Below, in pieces: positions 9,053 to 18,523 of a stretch of 18,523 nt of DNA; the stretch's first letter is position 1; every line of letters begins with the position of its first letter. Source of the DNA: Asterionellopsis glacialis (Eukaryota > Bacillariophyta > Plagiogrammaphyceae > Rhaphoneidales > Asterionellopsidaceae); NCBI GenBank assembly GCA_014885115.2, contig WKLE02000599.1, forward strand, positions 4,205-22,727, written 5' to 3'. Both the position numbers and the translations under genes were made by a program. The notes below the pieces were generated by a model. It had not been told where the DNA came from and searched no databases. It saw only the letters and a program-made list of their open reading frames with translations.

Positions 9053-9547
9053 ATGAGCAAGGACGATTATGTTTCGATGCAGGAGTACTACCGTGCTGTC
9101 GATGACGAGGAAACGTTTTATCAAGCCTTTGGAGAAGACAGCATACAAATACAGGAGGAAAACTTGTCATCACAATTCGAACTCGATCAACAAGAAGAAG
9201 AACGACGACGACAGTCATCATCATGTCCCGATAACTATACTAATCAAAGAGGGAAAACCAACAAGTCAAATAAAAAGAAAAAGAAGAAAACCCATCAACA
9301 TTCATTAGAATATTTGACACAGCGTGTTTCAGAATTGATGGAAATGATGAATCAACAAGGTATAGCTATACCTCTACCAGATTCAACATCGCATAAGACT
9401 TGGAGTAATCGCAATTATGGCGGTGATAAAAAACGACAACGAAAACAAGCTGAACGTGAATTTTTAGTAGCGCGAATACAACAATTAGAAAATTCATGTC
9501 TATCACCACCACACCAACACCAAGACTGTGATTTTAGTGACGATTAA
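9053..9547 (+). CDS. Hypothetical small basic coiled-coil protein
   Basis: 164 residues from the first ATG at 9053 (ACAATGAGC); the open frame extends two codons upstream only through a GTG. The N-terminus is acidic with aromatic residues (YYRAVDDEETFYQAFGED). A Gln/Glu/Arg-rich stretch is followed by a lysine run at about residues 73-79. Two probable short coiled coils lie at 84-102 (LEYLTQRVSELMEMM) and 126-148 (basic, then EREFLVARIQQLE). The end is His/Asp-rich. No signal peptide or membrane helix is seen. Lysine-rich stretches suggest a nuclear or nucleolar protein, but no family is recognised. It is convergent with the galactosyltransferase-like gene. Confidence 0.6.
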   Translation: MSKDDYVSMQEYYRAVDDEETFYQAFGEDSIQIQEENLSSQFELDQQEEERRRQSSSCPDNYTNQRGKTNKSNKKKKKKTHQHSLEYLTQRVSELMEMMNQQGIAIPLPDSTSHKTWSNRNYGGDKKRQRKQAEREFLVARIQQLENSCLSPPHQHQDCDFSDD

Positions 9548-10053
9548 ATATAATTTGATCTCTTTTGTTTTACAGGATGAGCAGAGAGAGTGGCTTCTTG
9601 GCTATCATTACGAGGTGAAGAGCACCCTCATTCAGAATTTGGGTACTGCAACTAACCTACCGTTTGAGAATACAGCACTAATCGTACATTCATGATCAAT
9701 TGGTGTACTACAAAGAAATTCGTAAATTGCTTTCTATTTCTATATACCAACTCTCATTTCCAACAGATGATATCATTACATTTGCTATACCTAATACTCT
9801 AACCATGAAATGTGCACGAGGGGAAAAAGAAGAGAAGTACCTAATGAGAATTCATTTTTAATACTATTAACATTTTTTGTACCCCACCTTGATTAACTTG
9901 TACACAGTCACCATGGTACAACAGGTTGGGTAGTGTTTTTGAGATCCCATGGTTCAAAGATGATAATGGGTGCACTCTATATTATAGCTCAAAAGGACAA
10001 GAATCGCAGCGCACTCATGTACACCATGCTATTGTTTCATAAACATTGGTAGT
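9548..10053. other. Intergenic region between convergent genes
   Basis: About 0.5 kb with no frame, RNA gene or repeat that could be supported. It should contain the two 3' UTRs. Confidence 0.6.
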
Positions 10054-12179
10054 TTAAGGATACGGATAATAATAAAAATCTTTTGTAGGTGCACTTGAAT
10101 TTTGTCCTTGTTTTCTATACTTGGAAGTGGGTATCAAACCATACTTTTCTTTTACATCATGAAGTAATGTCAAGGTGACATTACTGACATAATCAATTTT
10201 AGGTGGCAGTGGCCATGGTATAATGGATGCAGCTGTAAAGTTACATTTACACCAAACTTGTGTACCCATGTTACTAAATTGTTGGCCCTCCGTATGTTCC
10301 CACTGTTTACCAGGTGTATACTCATGAGGGAACCAGGCACGACCCATGTGTATCATATACATGTCGTTCATTAATTGTAAATGTTGTGTTCGCTTTTCAG
10401 GTTTAGCTCTCATATCATAGGGATATAGTTGCATTTCCACATCACGGCGTTGAAATTCATGTAATGTATGTTGCACACCCGCTTCAGCTGCTGCAAAGTT
10501 ATATGCCAACATTTCTGTGCCGTACATGCACGTATACACACAAGCAAAAGGGTTCAAAATAATAGACCAAAATTATGGTATTAGGAACATGATCATAGTA
10601 ATATCATATTCACGACAAGAGAGAAGTTTCGCACACACATGCACTTCTTTAAAAACAACTTACCTACACACCATGATATTTGAAAATTATCATAGCGTTT
10701 TTCAAATGCTTTATCAGTTCGTACTCTCTGATGTAATTCAATTATTGATTTTTTCCATCGTGGTGCAATCATTCGTAAATCATCGCGATGAACAAAGTAG
10801 GGAACAGCTGCCAAAGCAACAGGGGCTGTAAGTTGTTGATCACACGCTGTCATATTGTGGGGTTGTGCACAAATTTCATGCCATAATTGCATCATTTTTT
10901 TATTTTGTCCTGTATAAAAGGCACGATTCCCCAAGGCATGTCCAGGTTTCACTTGTTGTACCAATGGTGACAAATCTTTTGTAAACCAATTATCTGCATC
11001 CATTACAACAATCACATCTTCTTTGGGTGACGATGGTGATGCAAACCATTTCACTAATGAATCAGCTTTATTCAAGGGACGGTAAAACCATGATTCTAAA
11101 TGTCGTGGTGCTGTAAAGGTTGGAACTAAATGTGTTATATCATCAGGTTCTGACGACGATAAGAGACGCGTAAAACGTCCTTTTTTGCTATTCCCCGTAG
11201 TCTCCCAGGAATGCAATCCTGCCAATACTTGATAATAAAAATAGGTAGAACTTTCAACACTAATGGCACCATGGTATGTTTTTTTGTTGGGTTGTTGCGC
11301 TTCATCGGTATATTTGGGTTGATAGGAAGGATCTGCAAGAGTCGAAGGTACTAATTTGATATGTTGAGGTGTTTGAGATGCGGCATGCAATTTGGTACAG
11401 CCATCTAATGGGAATACTGTTGCGAGATATTTATTTCTATCAAACTCTGTACCAGCCGCCATGCAATTACCGTACAAATCCACAACCATAGTGTTACTTT
11501 GACTACTGGCACCACCCGATTCGACAATAATACTTCCGCCATGTTTCTTGAAATGTTGTGAAATGCTTTTGTTAAAGTGTTTTTTGTTGTTTTCTTCCTT
11601 CTTACTATTCCAAGAGGTTTCACAAAGATTAATTCCACCAAGACTACCACCAAAATCTACCTCTTTAAATTCAATATAAAAACCTGTACAATTCGTAGAC
11701 ATATAAATCTTGATACTTGTTTTTTCTGTGGGAGATGAACGTGAACCGTATACAAAATCTGCTTCTTGTACTGTCAATGCATGTCTATTGACAATATCTT
11801 GTTTGGGTTTTGTTACAGACGTTTTTTTTGTTGTTGTTGTAGTCTTCGTTGATTTTGATGTCCCTGTTTTTGTTGGAGCTCTTATTTTTTGCTGCTGTTG
11901 CTGTTGTTCCAAATTAGCATTGGAAATATTACTATCGATCGGTAAAGTCGAAGGTTGAAACGTTGAAGACATAAACAATAAACATGATGTCAACATGAGT
12001 CCCATCATTATGCGAACAGTCACAGAACTGCGCACGCGCTGTGAAGACCCTGCTGCAACGGCTGATGTAGAACTCGCTGGAACCATTGTCGTTGGTGATG
12101 TTTGACCATTATCATTTTTGTTGTCACCACCATCTTCTTGAGGTAACTTTGCAGCAACACGTCTTCTTGAAGACATCAT
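10054..12179 (-). CDS. Type II membrane glycosyltransferase resembling peptidyl-serine alpha-galactosyltransferase / HPAT (two exons)
   Basis: Joined from 12179-10664 and 10514-10054; 658 residues. The start is the first of two ATGs at 12179. It gives a short basic cytosolic tail and one helix at about 54-74 (VRIMMGLMLTSCLLFMSS), the usual Golgi type II anchor. A Gln/Thr/Lys stem follows at 92-130. The catalytic region starts at STYFYYQVLAGLHSW (311-325) and GRFTRLLSS, then RPLNKADSLVKW, then VVMDADNWF with a DxD motif at 394-396, which would bind metal and UDP-sugar. EMLAYNFAAAEAGVQH (506-521) lies just after the splice. CNFTAASIIPWPLPPKIDYVSNVTLTLLH near the end resembles plant SERGT1. That enzyme adds galactose to Ser in Ser-Hyp wall proteins; related HPATs add arabinose to Hyp. 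The sugar and acceptor here are inferred. Residues 150-290 match nothing recognised. Confidence 0.85.
10515..10663 (-). other. Spliceosomal intron in the galactosyltransferase-like gene
   Basis: Donor GTAAGT begins at 10663 and the acceptor ACAG ends at 10515 on the - strand; 149 nt. It splits a codon after the first base: G (10664) joined to AA (10514-10513) gives Glu506. The join links TSWCV-type sequence to EMLAYNFAAAEAG, which is continuous in related enzymes. Reading through the intron meets a stop after about 19 unrelated residues. Confidence 0.85.
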
Positions 12180-12789
12180 TAAAATATTATAATGGTGTGC
12201 CAGATTTTCCCAAAATCCAAAAGTGACCACACAGTCGTTATTCTCTAGACTTTCAACGGATAAGCAAGTATCAAAAAAGTATTCTTTTATCGACGCCATT
12301 AGGAATAGAGGTACGGTGGTGGACCTCTCGAACCGGTACAGGTAGTTTAGCAGTAGTACCACCAAGTACCACTCCCTAGCAATCGTATAATAGACGTGTT
12401 TTTTCAGAGATCTCTTTTCTAGGAGTGGGAGCCCTAACATTTGGCTCAACCCGCAGAGTAATCTATGATGGTTCTACTGCTGGGGTTTATGGTGGTAATC
12501 AAAACTATCTCAGTAGGTTTCCATATACCTCTACTGGTGAGCCAATTTTTTTGTGAACTCTCAAAAATCCACGAAGTAAGTTGAACATGATCTGGTACAC
12601 TGCTTCTACCTTGATGTTAAAAAGCCATGGAAATTCTACATTTTGAATATATTTTATTTAGGAAATCCAGCCAGTTCATGAGAGATTCTTGTTCAAGGTC
12701 CAACAAGCAAAGAAATATTACCAATATTTTGGTTCACCCCCTATCTGTAAATCACGCTTGTCATGTTCAACTTTTGAGCAGATTCGTGA
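12180..12789. promoter_or_regulatory. Upstream region of the galactosyltransferase-like gene, with GGTAC-type repeats
   Basis: Contains the probable promoter and 5' UTR. The open frame continues upstream of the chosen start to 12449, but 12300-12370 there is made of short GGTAC/GTACC words shared with other non-coding parts of the window, so translation is unlikely. TCATGTTCAACTT occurs as an inverted pair at 12580-12592 and 12761-12773. No transposon end could be fixed. Confidence 0.4.
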
Positions 12790-15382
12790 AATATTCTTGA
12801 CTTTATACATTCATTAATGATATTCAAAACAATGTGTCATTCATTAAGTTATTTTGAAAGTAATCAAGTTTTATGAAGTTATATTAATTTGAAGATGATT
12901 GTAATTAGTAAAGATGTTGAAGATTGCTTGAATTTGGCAGTCACACTAATGCAAGGTTCTTGTTCAAAAAAAGGAAAAAAATCTTCAATTTTTTTGTGGG
13001 CTTTTACTTTTTACTGGCATTTTTTGTGAAACACCTTTGGTCTTCTCAGTTCTTCACCATATTCTTGTGGTTGTCCTCATCATCACTGTCACCCCCCTCC
13101 CCCCATCAATCCCATTGTCATCAAGGTCATCATCTCCCTCTTGTTGCTCCTCCTCCTGCTGTTCAACATTGTTGTTATCAACAGGTGGGGCAGCAGCATT
13201 TCCTTCAGTACCCTCCTCAAGTTCCCACACTAAGATTTCCTCATTCATTGTTGTCAACTTGTCAGTTTGGAGTTCCTCAAGTTTTGCATTAATAACTTCC
13301 TTTTTGAAATCCAGTTTGGCCAACTACTGTAAGTGTATTTCATGTGTTTTATTTGTTATATCTTTGCACATCTGGGAGGAACATTGGGACAAACATCTTG
13401 GTATCAGCCTTGATTATTCCCACCTTCCAGTACCTTGTTGTTGCAATCTCATTTGTCTCATCCATCACAACTTCTTGCTCTAATATTTTGTTTTTCTCTG
13501 TTCAAACTTGTTGCAGACCTTCACAAGAGCATCATGTTATTTCTTAAATGCAGTCTTCTGTGACTTTGTTTTTAGCTGAGTACTTACTCTGTCACAATGT
13601 TCCAGGTGTGAAACCACGAATATTATGTCATTTCCAAGTTGGGCGTTTGGAGTTCTTGTAATTTTTCTTTGTTTTTTTTTCTGCAGTTTGCACACAAATT
13701 TGATGCTGTAGAGTCTTGTACCCTGAATTATTTCTTACCCAACAAATGTTGGGATATCTGTGTCTGAATTAGAGCACACATGCAAGCAGTAGTGTCATAT
13801 TTATCTAGTGGCGGTACAGCTACATTGTGCCCACCAACAGTACAGACATATGGTGCTGCTATACATTCTGCCAGCAACAGGAAATCACAGAATTCATATG
13901 GTCCACCCTCATGCAGAGTCAAAGTAAGTTTGTCAAATTCTTCCCTTAGCCATTGTTGCTTTTGTTGTTCACCCTTTTCCATTTTGCTGTCTTCCTCTAC
14001 CCTCTCCTCTCTTCGCTTATGTCACTTCTGCTTGGCAGCCCAGTATTTTCTCTCTTTATCAGTCATATATGATTCAGCACCATGTCATACTGTATATTGC
14101 TTTCCATCCTTCAAGTCATCACTAGATATGGAGGTGAATACTTCAGAATTTGACAAGCATACTGCAAAAATGTTGCCTGGGAGTTTAGGTGCAGAACCCT
14201 TTATTGGTGTGCCGTCCAACTGATATTTGAGAACAGTTATACTCTTACTAATTGGGACACTGTCAACAATACAGTTGGTTACTTGTTGTTCCCTTTCTTT
14301 GGTTGATACTGGTGGTGTAACAGGAATTGTTGTTATTTCTGTCACCTTTTGGAACTTGCATAGTTTGTTGGTTATTACCTCAGTTGTTCCAAACGCCATG
14401 GGCATATGTAAGTTTTCTTCTTTTAATGTGTGTTCAACTTTTGTTACATCCGTAATACCTTGGCTTTCTAACTCTTCCCTTCTTTTTTTGTTCAAGAACT
14501 TCCATCTTCCCAGGATTGAATCACATATTGTCCAGGCTAATTGATGGGGTATCTTATTTTGGTCAACAGGATCCACCTTTTACATTAACGCTGTTCCCTC
14601 ATCCGCAAACAACATCCAAACAACATCTGGTTGGTTTGAACTATCTTGGTAAAAGCATCTTCTTTTTTGTTGTTGTTTGTTTTTTACATAAACACCAGCT
14701 CCAAATTCAGAAATAGATTCATTCCATCCCTCACAGTTTGGATTGATTGGATATAAACCACACCGTCTAAAGGCATTTGTTGAATTATTGGTGTTTGTTG
14801 AAACCATATCTTTCATCTCAAGTTCCAGCAGCAACCACCAGGCTTCCCAGAAGACAGAATTCAATCATTGCACAGTTGCTCTCTCATCATGCCTTCTTGT
14901 CTTATCAGCTTCTTTATTCACACAACACAATGCATACAAACGTTGATACCTCCACCATTTGGCTGTGACCAAATATTTGTATGGGATGGTAGGAACAACA
15001 CAAACACAGTGTTTTTCATGAAATACTTTAGAGAATTACATGCCATCTACTGCTGTGACCATCAGCAAATAGAAAGTGGGGTTCATTTGATGGTCTTTCT
15101 TTTTGGAGATATTGAACAAAGTGCTTGGCATAAAATGGAAACAGAGATTGGGTCATGTTTCTTTTTGATGCACAGAGAACATGGATACCAATGTGGTTTT
15201 TTAATTGTACACATCCCTTTGATTAGGGAAATTTTTATCTGGGCAGGCAATATTGGATATAAAAGGTTTGGGCACTTCAGGGTATGGGACCTGGTTCAGG
15301 TCCTCTGTAAGTACAGTATGCTCCTCATCATCTTTCATATTCTTCTTGGCATGAATAAGAACTGATGGAACTGAACATGCAC

Positions 15383-15477
15383 CTAAAAAACAACAAATGA
15401 CAATTATCATACACAACAATCAAACAAAAAATATAATTAAAAATAATAATAATACATTATACATACTATAAACATAC
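15383..15477 (-). other. Intact spliceosomal intron inside the dead transposase
   Basis: Donor GTATGT begins at 15477 after ACAG, and the acceptor TTTTTTAG ends at 15383; 95 nt. G (15478) plus GT (15382-15381) forms a Gly codon and joins ITSNATG to ACSVPSVLI in frame, matching the continuous DDE-family strand. The intron itself contains in-frame stops. Confidence 0.75.
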
Positions 15478-15840
15478 CTGTTGCATTACTTGTTATGCAC
15501 ACTGATACATGAAAGTTCATTTTTCCATCTCTGTGGCCATTTTTTTGAAAACCCCATTGAATGGATGAGTCAGCAATCATGAAGTACACTCCTTGTAGGA
15601 TACTCTTGAGGATGGATGATTGATGCATGGGCAAGCAGACGGACTCACAGAAAATTACCATTTACTAAAATTTCCTGAATTCTTACTTCTTACTAGGTTG
15701 CTGGATGTTCTCCGGATTAAACTAAGCTTATAATTTTCATCACCAAATAAAAGTCTTCTTTTCCTTTTTGTGTTGATTGTCTGATTGTTGTGTTGCGCCG
15801 TGGTTGACATAGGCGGCACAGGGCAAATGAACTTCCTTGT

Positions 15841-15868
15841 CTGTACCTACTTGCCTGTACCTACTTCA
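15841..15868 (-). repeat. 14-bp tandem duplication in the transposase catalytic motif
   Basis: CTGTACCTACTT occurs at 15841-15852 and again at 15855-15866, one 14-bp period apart. It lies directly after the NTDEVGT codons of the first catalytic motif and shifts the frame, with a TAG immediately following. The word also belongs to the GTACC class seen elsewhere in the window. Confidence 0.75.
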
Positions 15869-16660
15869 TCCGTATTATGGATATTAGTAGGTAAGACTTC
15901 AGAGAAGGTCTTCCACTTGCACAAACCCATTGTGTGCAGTAATTTTATGAAATTATTCATCAACAAAAAAACTGCAAATGAGTCATATCAGTAGCTTGAG
16001 ATGCATGCTGTGCATCCAATGATTATGGATGAACTGTTTTAAAAAGTTCTTTGTTTCTTCTGATTAAACCTCTAACAGTCTTCATAGTGGCTGGTTGACT
16101 ATTGCATTCATCAAAATGCTTATAATGCTTATTAATAATTAGATTTATTACTTCTAAATCATAGCCAGATTTTGACAGAATTTGGGCTAATTGGACAACA
16201 TATTTCTCACCATTCACTGTAAGATAACAATTATTTTTGCTCATTTCTACTACTAAATGGTTCATTTGAGCATTTTTTTTGTTTTCAAAAGGGATTCTAT
16301 GGCAGCTGCTGCCTCCACCAAAGTACATATTTGTGCAACCATCTCCTTCAAATTACAAGAAGTGCATTTTGGGAGCTTCTTTTTGAAGTAATTTCAAACA
16401 CTTTCATAAGGAATTTTGGTTCCTTCCACACTTTTACAGAAACTAATGGGATTTCCATCAAAAATTTGGGATTTGTAGTATTTCATGATACATTCTTTCA
16501 AATCTGAAGTTGTGTATTTGAGATATATACCCCTTTTTTGGAAAAATTCCAAATCTGATGATAATGCTAGTGTGGAAAATGTCATCCTCACCAAGAGGAT
16601 AGGGCACAAACAGTGATGCCTCTTTAATGGTTTGTATCTAATACCTGTTCTCTTCATGGA

Positions 16661-16965
16661 GTGCCCATTTGATTTTGTGTGTCCAAATCAACTCTGAATT
16701 TTGGGCCTTCTTCACTTACTCTATCATTGTATTCTTGTATAGTTAGCTTTCTGTTTTGAGGTTCTTTCTGTGCATTTTCAGATTAGTTTTGCTCATTTTT
16801 CAGGTTGGCATTGGTCACATAGGGGAGTTGAAAAGTTGTGTTCATGCCCCATGGTTGAAAGCTGTGATGATTAGTGTTGTCATTTGGGGTTTCATTTAGA
16901 AGTCATAAGAGTTGTTTTTTGAATTTGTGATGTGGTCATGCTGGTGCATGACTTCTCTTGGAGAG
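16661..16965. other. Spacer between the two dead elements
   Basis: About 300 bp, G/T-rich on the + strand and without a single CG. No protein similarity was recognised in any frame. It may be the 5' end of the transposon or the 3' end of the retroelement. Confidence 0.5.
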
Positions 16966-16969
16966 TTAG

Positions 16970-17890
16970 ATGAGGAAGGAGAAAGTGGTGGTATGTTTTT
17001 TTGTAACTTGCAGCAGTCTGGTTAACCAGCATGCTCCAAGGATTTGTTCCCATGCTTCATCCTTCATCAGGGGCATCCATTGCTTGTTGAAAGTTTTTTT
17101 GTTGACACTTTTGGTAAGATGGTGTTTAATGCTTGAGCAAATGCTGAATTCCACTGTGACCTCCTTTCCTCAGGTTTGTTGTCTAAGACATTTCTAACTG
17201 TCTCAGCATTCTTGAATTATCTTGGTGTGATCCACTGTACCTGTCTCCTATGGATGATATATAAGAATGAAGGGGCCTTTACCTATGTCCTTATGTCATA
17301 TTGTTTTAAGCTATGATTCTTGACACGATTTAGGTTACTTCTTAGGAGGATCTGTCAGAGTGTTGTACATTGAAATGCTTCAAGTTTCCTGTTCCATTTT
17401 GCATTCAAACTTCAAGATTCACATCCCCACAGATCAGTATTCAGAGGTATCATAAGATATATTCTGATCTTGGTATCATGCTTTACATGCTTGCTTTGAA
17501 AGAACTTGCCAAGTGATCATAGTTAAATTTTGCTTTTTTTATTTGGATGCTAATCTTGTAGTCAGCATGTAGATCTTCTGATAGCTATAATCCTAAGCAT
17601 TTGAACTTGTTGTTGAATGTGATGTATCCATCTGCGACTGGTACTCTCTCATTGAAGTCTATTTAATTCTATTCTTCATCCATTAACTTTGGTGGGAAGT
17701 ATACAATTTTGGTTATTGAGGTTTTGTTGTCTTGGCTGAGGATGTGCATTTTTAGTCCAAGCAGTTTGAAATGTTTAAATAATAAGTTTGTTGCTGTGGT
17801 CATGTCCTCCTGGTTCTCAAAGAGAAACAGTCCACCATCACTATATGGGAGGTGGAGTAGATCAAAGAGTATCCCCTTTGCTTTTGAATT
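16970..17890 (-). pseudogene. Degenerate reverse transcriptase (C-terminal half of an RT domain, diatom retroelement type)
   Basis: Read from 17,880 downwards, 67 codons stay open: GILFDLLHLPYSDGGLFLFE, then LLFKHFKLLGLKMHI and IVYFPPKLMDEE. This resembles the YxDD catalytic box followed by the palm/thumb of RT proteins common in diatom genomes, but the box reads Y-S-D-G (codons at 17845-17834). VADGYITFNNKFKCLGL follows, then LWGCES (17432-17415), KWNRKLEAFQ and IHRRQVQWI, with stops at several sites where relatives have Trp or Arg. At least one frameshift lies near 17,440. The N-terminal RT fingers are absent, so the copy is 5'-truncated as well as mutated. No LTRs seen; the non-LTR type is likely but not proven. 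Confidence 0.75.
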
Positions 17891-18042
17891 TTGTCACAAC
17901 AATCTACCTTGAATATTCTTTTCAAAATATTTGTACAGTAAAATGCTGAGGTTCCATTCGTCCTTCAACTTGCACTAACCTGTGACAGGTACCGGTATGA
18001 TGAAAGACAGACTCCTTTTTAACCGGTCAAGTGTCGGTCATT

Positions 18043-18067
18043 CTCGAGCATAGAGGTCATGCTCGAG
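18043..18067. repeat. Perfect inverted repeat, 9-bp arms and 7-nt loop
   Basis: CTCGAGCAT at 18043-18051 and ATGCTCGAG at 18059-18067 are exact reverse complements separated by AGAGGTC. It lies about 90 bp outside the CpG-poor transposon block. Confidence 0.8.
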
Positions 18068-18396
18068 CCCGTTTTGTACTGGGAAAATCGAATAGAATTC
18101 GTGTGGTACAGTACCTGTGCCCGGGTAGGTCCTGATAAATAGTTCATAGTAAATACCTGGTAGCTAATCTGGTTGGGGCTAAAAGTTTTGAGTCTACAAA
18201 ACGGCTCCTTTTGCCGATGCGACTACTTTATTATCAGGTACACTTTTGACATAACCCCAACCTCCCGTCTCCCTAGAGAGAACTTGAGCCAACTGTACCT
18301 GGTGCTTTGTAAAGGGCAAACCTCTTGTGCTAGTGGGTGTTAGCACCAACTCCTACGCGAATTCTCCGTAGGCCCTTGGTATGTATTGGGAGTCGG

Positions 18397-18523
18397 TACT
18401 ATTAGTACTGACCCCCTCTAGTTATTTCACCATACAAATTTGGGTCGGTACTAATTTTTGCATTTGTACCAGGTCTACGTCGTTACTATTAGTACCTGGT
18501 ACAGACCCCCTCTAGTTATTTCA
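18397..18523 (+). repeat. Direct repeat pair ending at the window edge
   Basis: TACTATTAGTAC at 18397-18408 recurs at 18484-18495. The 20-base word GACCCCCTCTAGTTATTTCA at 18410-18429 recurs exactly at 18504-18523. The second copy has a 7-bp longer gap (CTGGTAC-type) between the two words. The array may continue beyond the window. Confidence 0.85.

Larger units (their letters stand above)
13054..16660 (-). pseudogene. Degenerate pogo/CENP-B-type DDE transposase
   Basis: Family pieces appear in the right order with broken frames. A helix-turn-helix (YTTSDLKECIMKYY..ISFCKSVEGTKIPYESV, 16520-16397) is cut by TGA. A CENP-B-like second helix domain (16265-16025, ending VRGLIRRNKELFKTV) is followed by a stop, then SLDAQHASQATD. 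The first catalytic motif NTDE lies at 15876-15865. HVSVCITSNATG, spliced to ACSVPSVLIH, is the next strand pair. The second catalytic motif FADGHSSRW lies near 15069, in another frame. LPSHTNIWSQPNGGG (near 14952-14990) lies in a third frame, and its expected third Asp is Gly. NAFRRCGLYPINPNCEGW (14780-14724) is the typical DDE C-terminal motif. An Arg/Lys-rich region and an acidic tail (13054-13323) probably end the protein. At least three frameshifts and several stops make it dead. Confidence 0.8.
12790..17950 (-). mobile_element. Block of decayed transposable elements, nearly free of CpG
   Basis: Two dead elements are recognisable, both on the - strand: a pogo/CENP-B-type DNA transposon and a reverse-transcriptase element. 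The block stands out by its base composition: G/T-rich on the + strand with almost no CG dinucleotides, compared with frequent CG on both sides. No terminal inverted repeats, LTRs or target-site duplications were found, so the borders are taken from where CpG disappears and returns. Confidence 0.75.
17951..18523. other. Non-coding region of short palindromic GGTAC-type repeats
   Basis: CG dinucleotides return here (about seven in 18001-18120). The region holds no supported frame. It contains a perfect 9-bp-arm hairpin (18043-18067), two 6-bp-arm hairpins (18327-18346 and 18352-18372), the 13-base palindrome GTACTATTAGTAC (18396-18408), and direct repeats to the window end. Confidence 0.6.

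Noticed and set aside
12180..12449. 90-residue N-terminal extension of the galactosyltransferase-like protein
   Set aside because: It would bury the membrane anchor deep in the protein and is partly made of GGTAC-type non-coding repeats. The ATG at 12179 gives a normal type II layout.
12580..12773. 13-bp inverted pair TCATGTTCAACTT as a transposon end
   Set aside because: Both arms lie left of the element rather than at its two ends, and no target-site duplication is visible.
12924..13483. Hydrophobic + strand frames
   Set aside because: They are the antisense of the acidic tail of the dead transposase (13054-13323).
14085..14576. Separate gene on the - strand
   Set aside because: It continues the transposase frame after a single in-frame TAA at 14582-14580, starts only with GTG, and has the Arg/Lys-rich look of the transposase C-terminal region.
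14868..15365. 165-codon + strand frame
   Set aside because: It is antisense to the transposase second and third catalytic motifs, which are recognisable on the - strand.

Overview
The window looks like nuclear DNA of a diatom, or a close stramenopile relative. The evidence is a secreted Pro/Thr/Ser-rich protein ending in silaffin-type lysine spacing, short GT-AG introns (95-149 nt) that fit the reading frames exactly, one gene per promoter with no operons, and decayed transposons of types common in diatom genomes. No tRNA, rRNA, CRISPR array or bacterial-style operon was seen. Species cannot be told from the sequence.

Left part (1-2798, + strand): the 3' end of a large cell-surface or biosilica-type protein. 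Its modules, in order, are a six-cysteine knottin-like unit, a lectin-like unit, a second Cys-rich unit, long PT/SP tandem repeats, and a Lys-Gly-Ser tail with an exact pentalysine cluster. About 2 kb of AT-rich non-coding DNA follows (2799-4772).

Middle part (4773-12179): four host genes. They are a four-helix membrane protein with a ubiquitin-like domain (+), a short steroid 5-alpha-reductase/enoyl-CoA-reductase-type membrane enzyme (-), a small unrecognised basic coiled-coil protein (+), and a two-exon Golgi-type glycosyltransferase resembling peptidyl-serine alpha-galactosyltransferase (-). The 5-alpha-reductase-type gene and the small gene diverge from a 0.7 kb region carrying repeated AP-1/bZIP-like words.

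Right part (about 12,790-17,950): a block of dead transposons, all read on the - strand. A pogo/CENP-B-type DDE transposase pseudogene still has a clean intron but carries stops, frameshifts and a 14-bp duplication in its first catalytic motif. Next to it is a decayed reverse transcriptase. The block is almost free of CpG (none between 15,872 and 17,325), which suggests cytosine methylation and deamination. CpG becomes frequent again just past 17,950, where short palindromic GGTAC-type repeats take over to the window end.

Links between the genes are loose. The galactosyltransferase acts on Ser-Pro-rich wall proteins in plants and green algae, and the left-hand gene encodes a Ser-Pro-rich surface protein, so the two could be enzyme and substrate type, but the sequence does not prove this.
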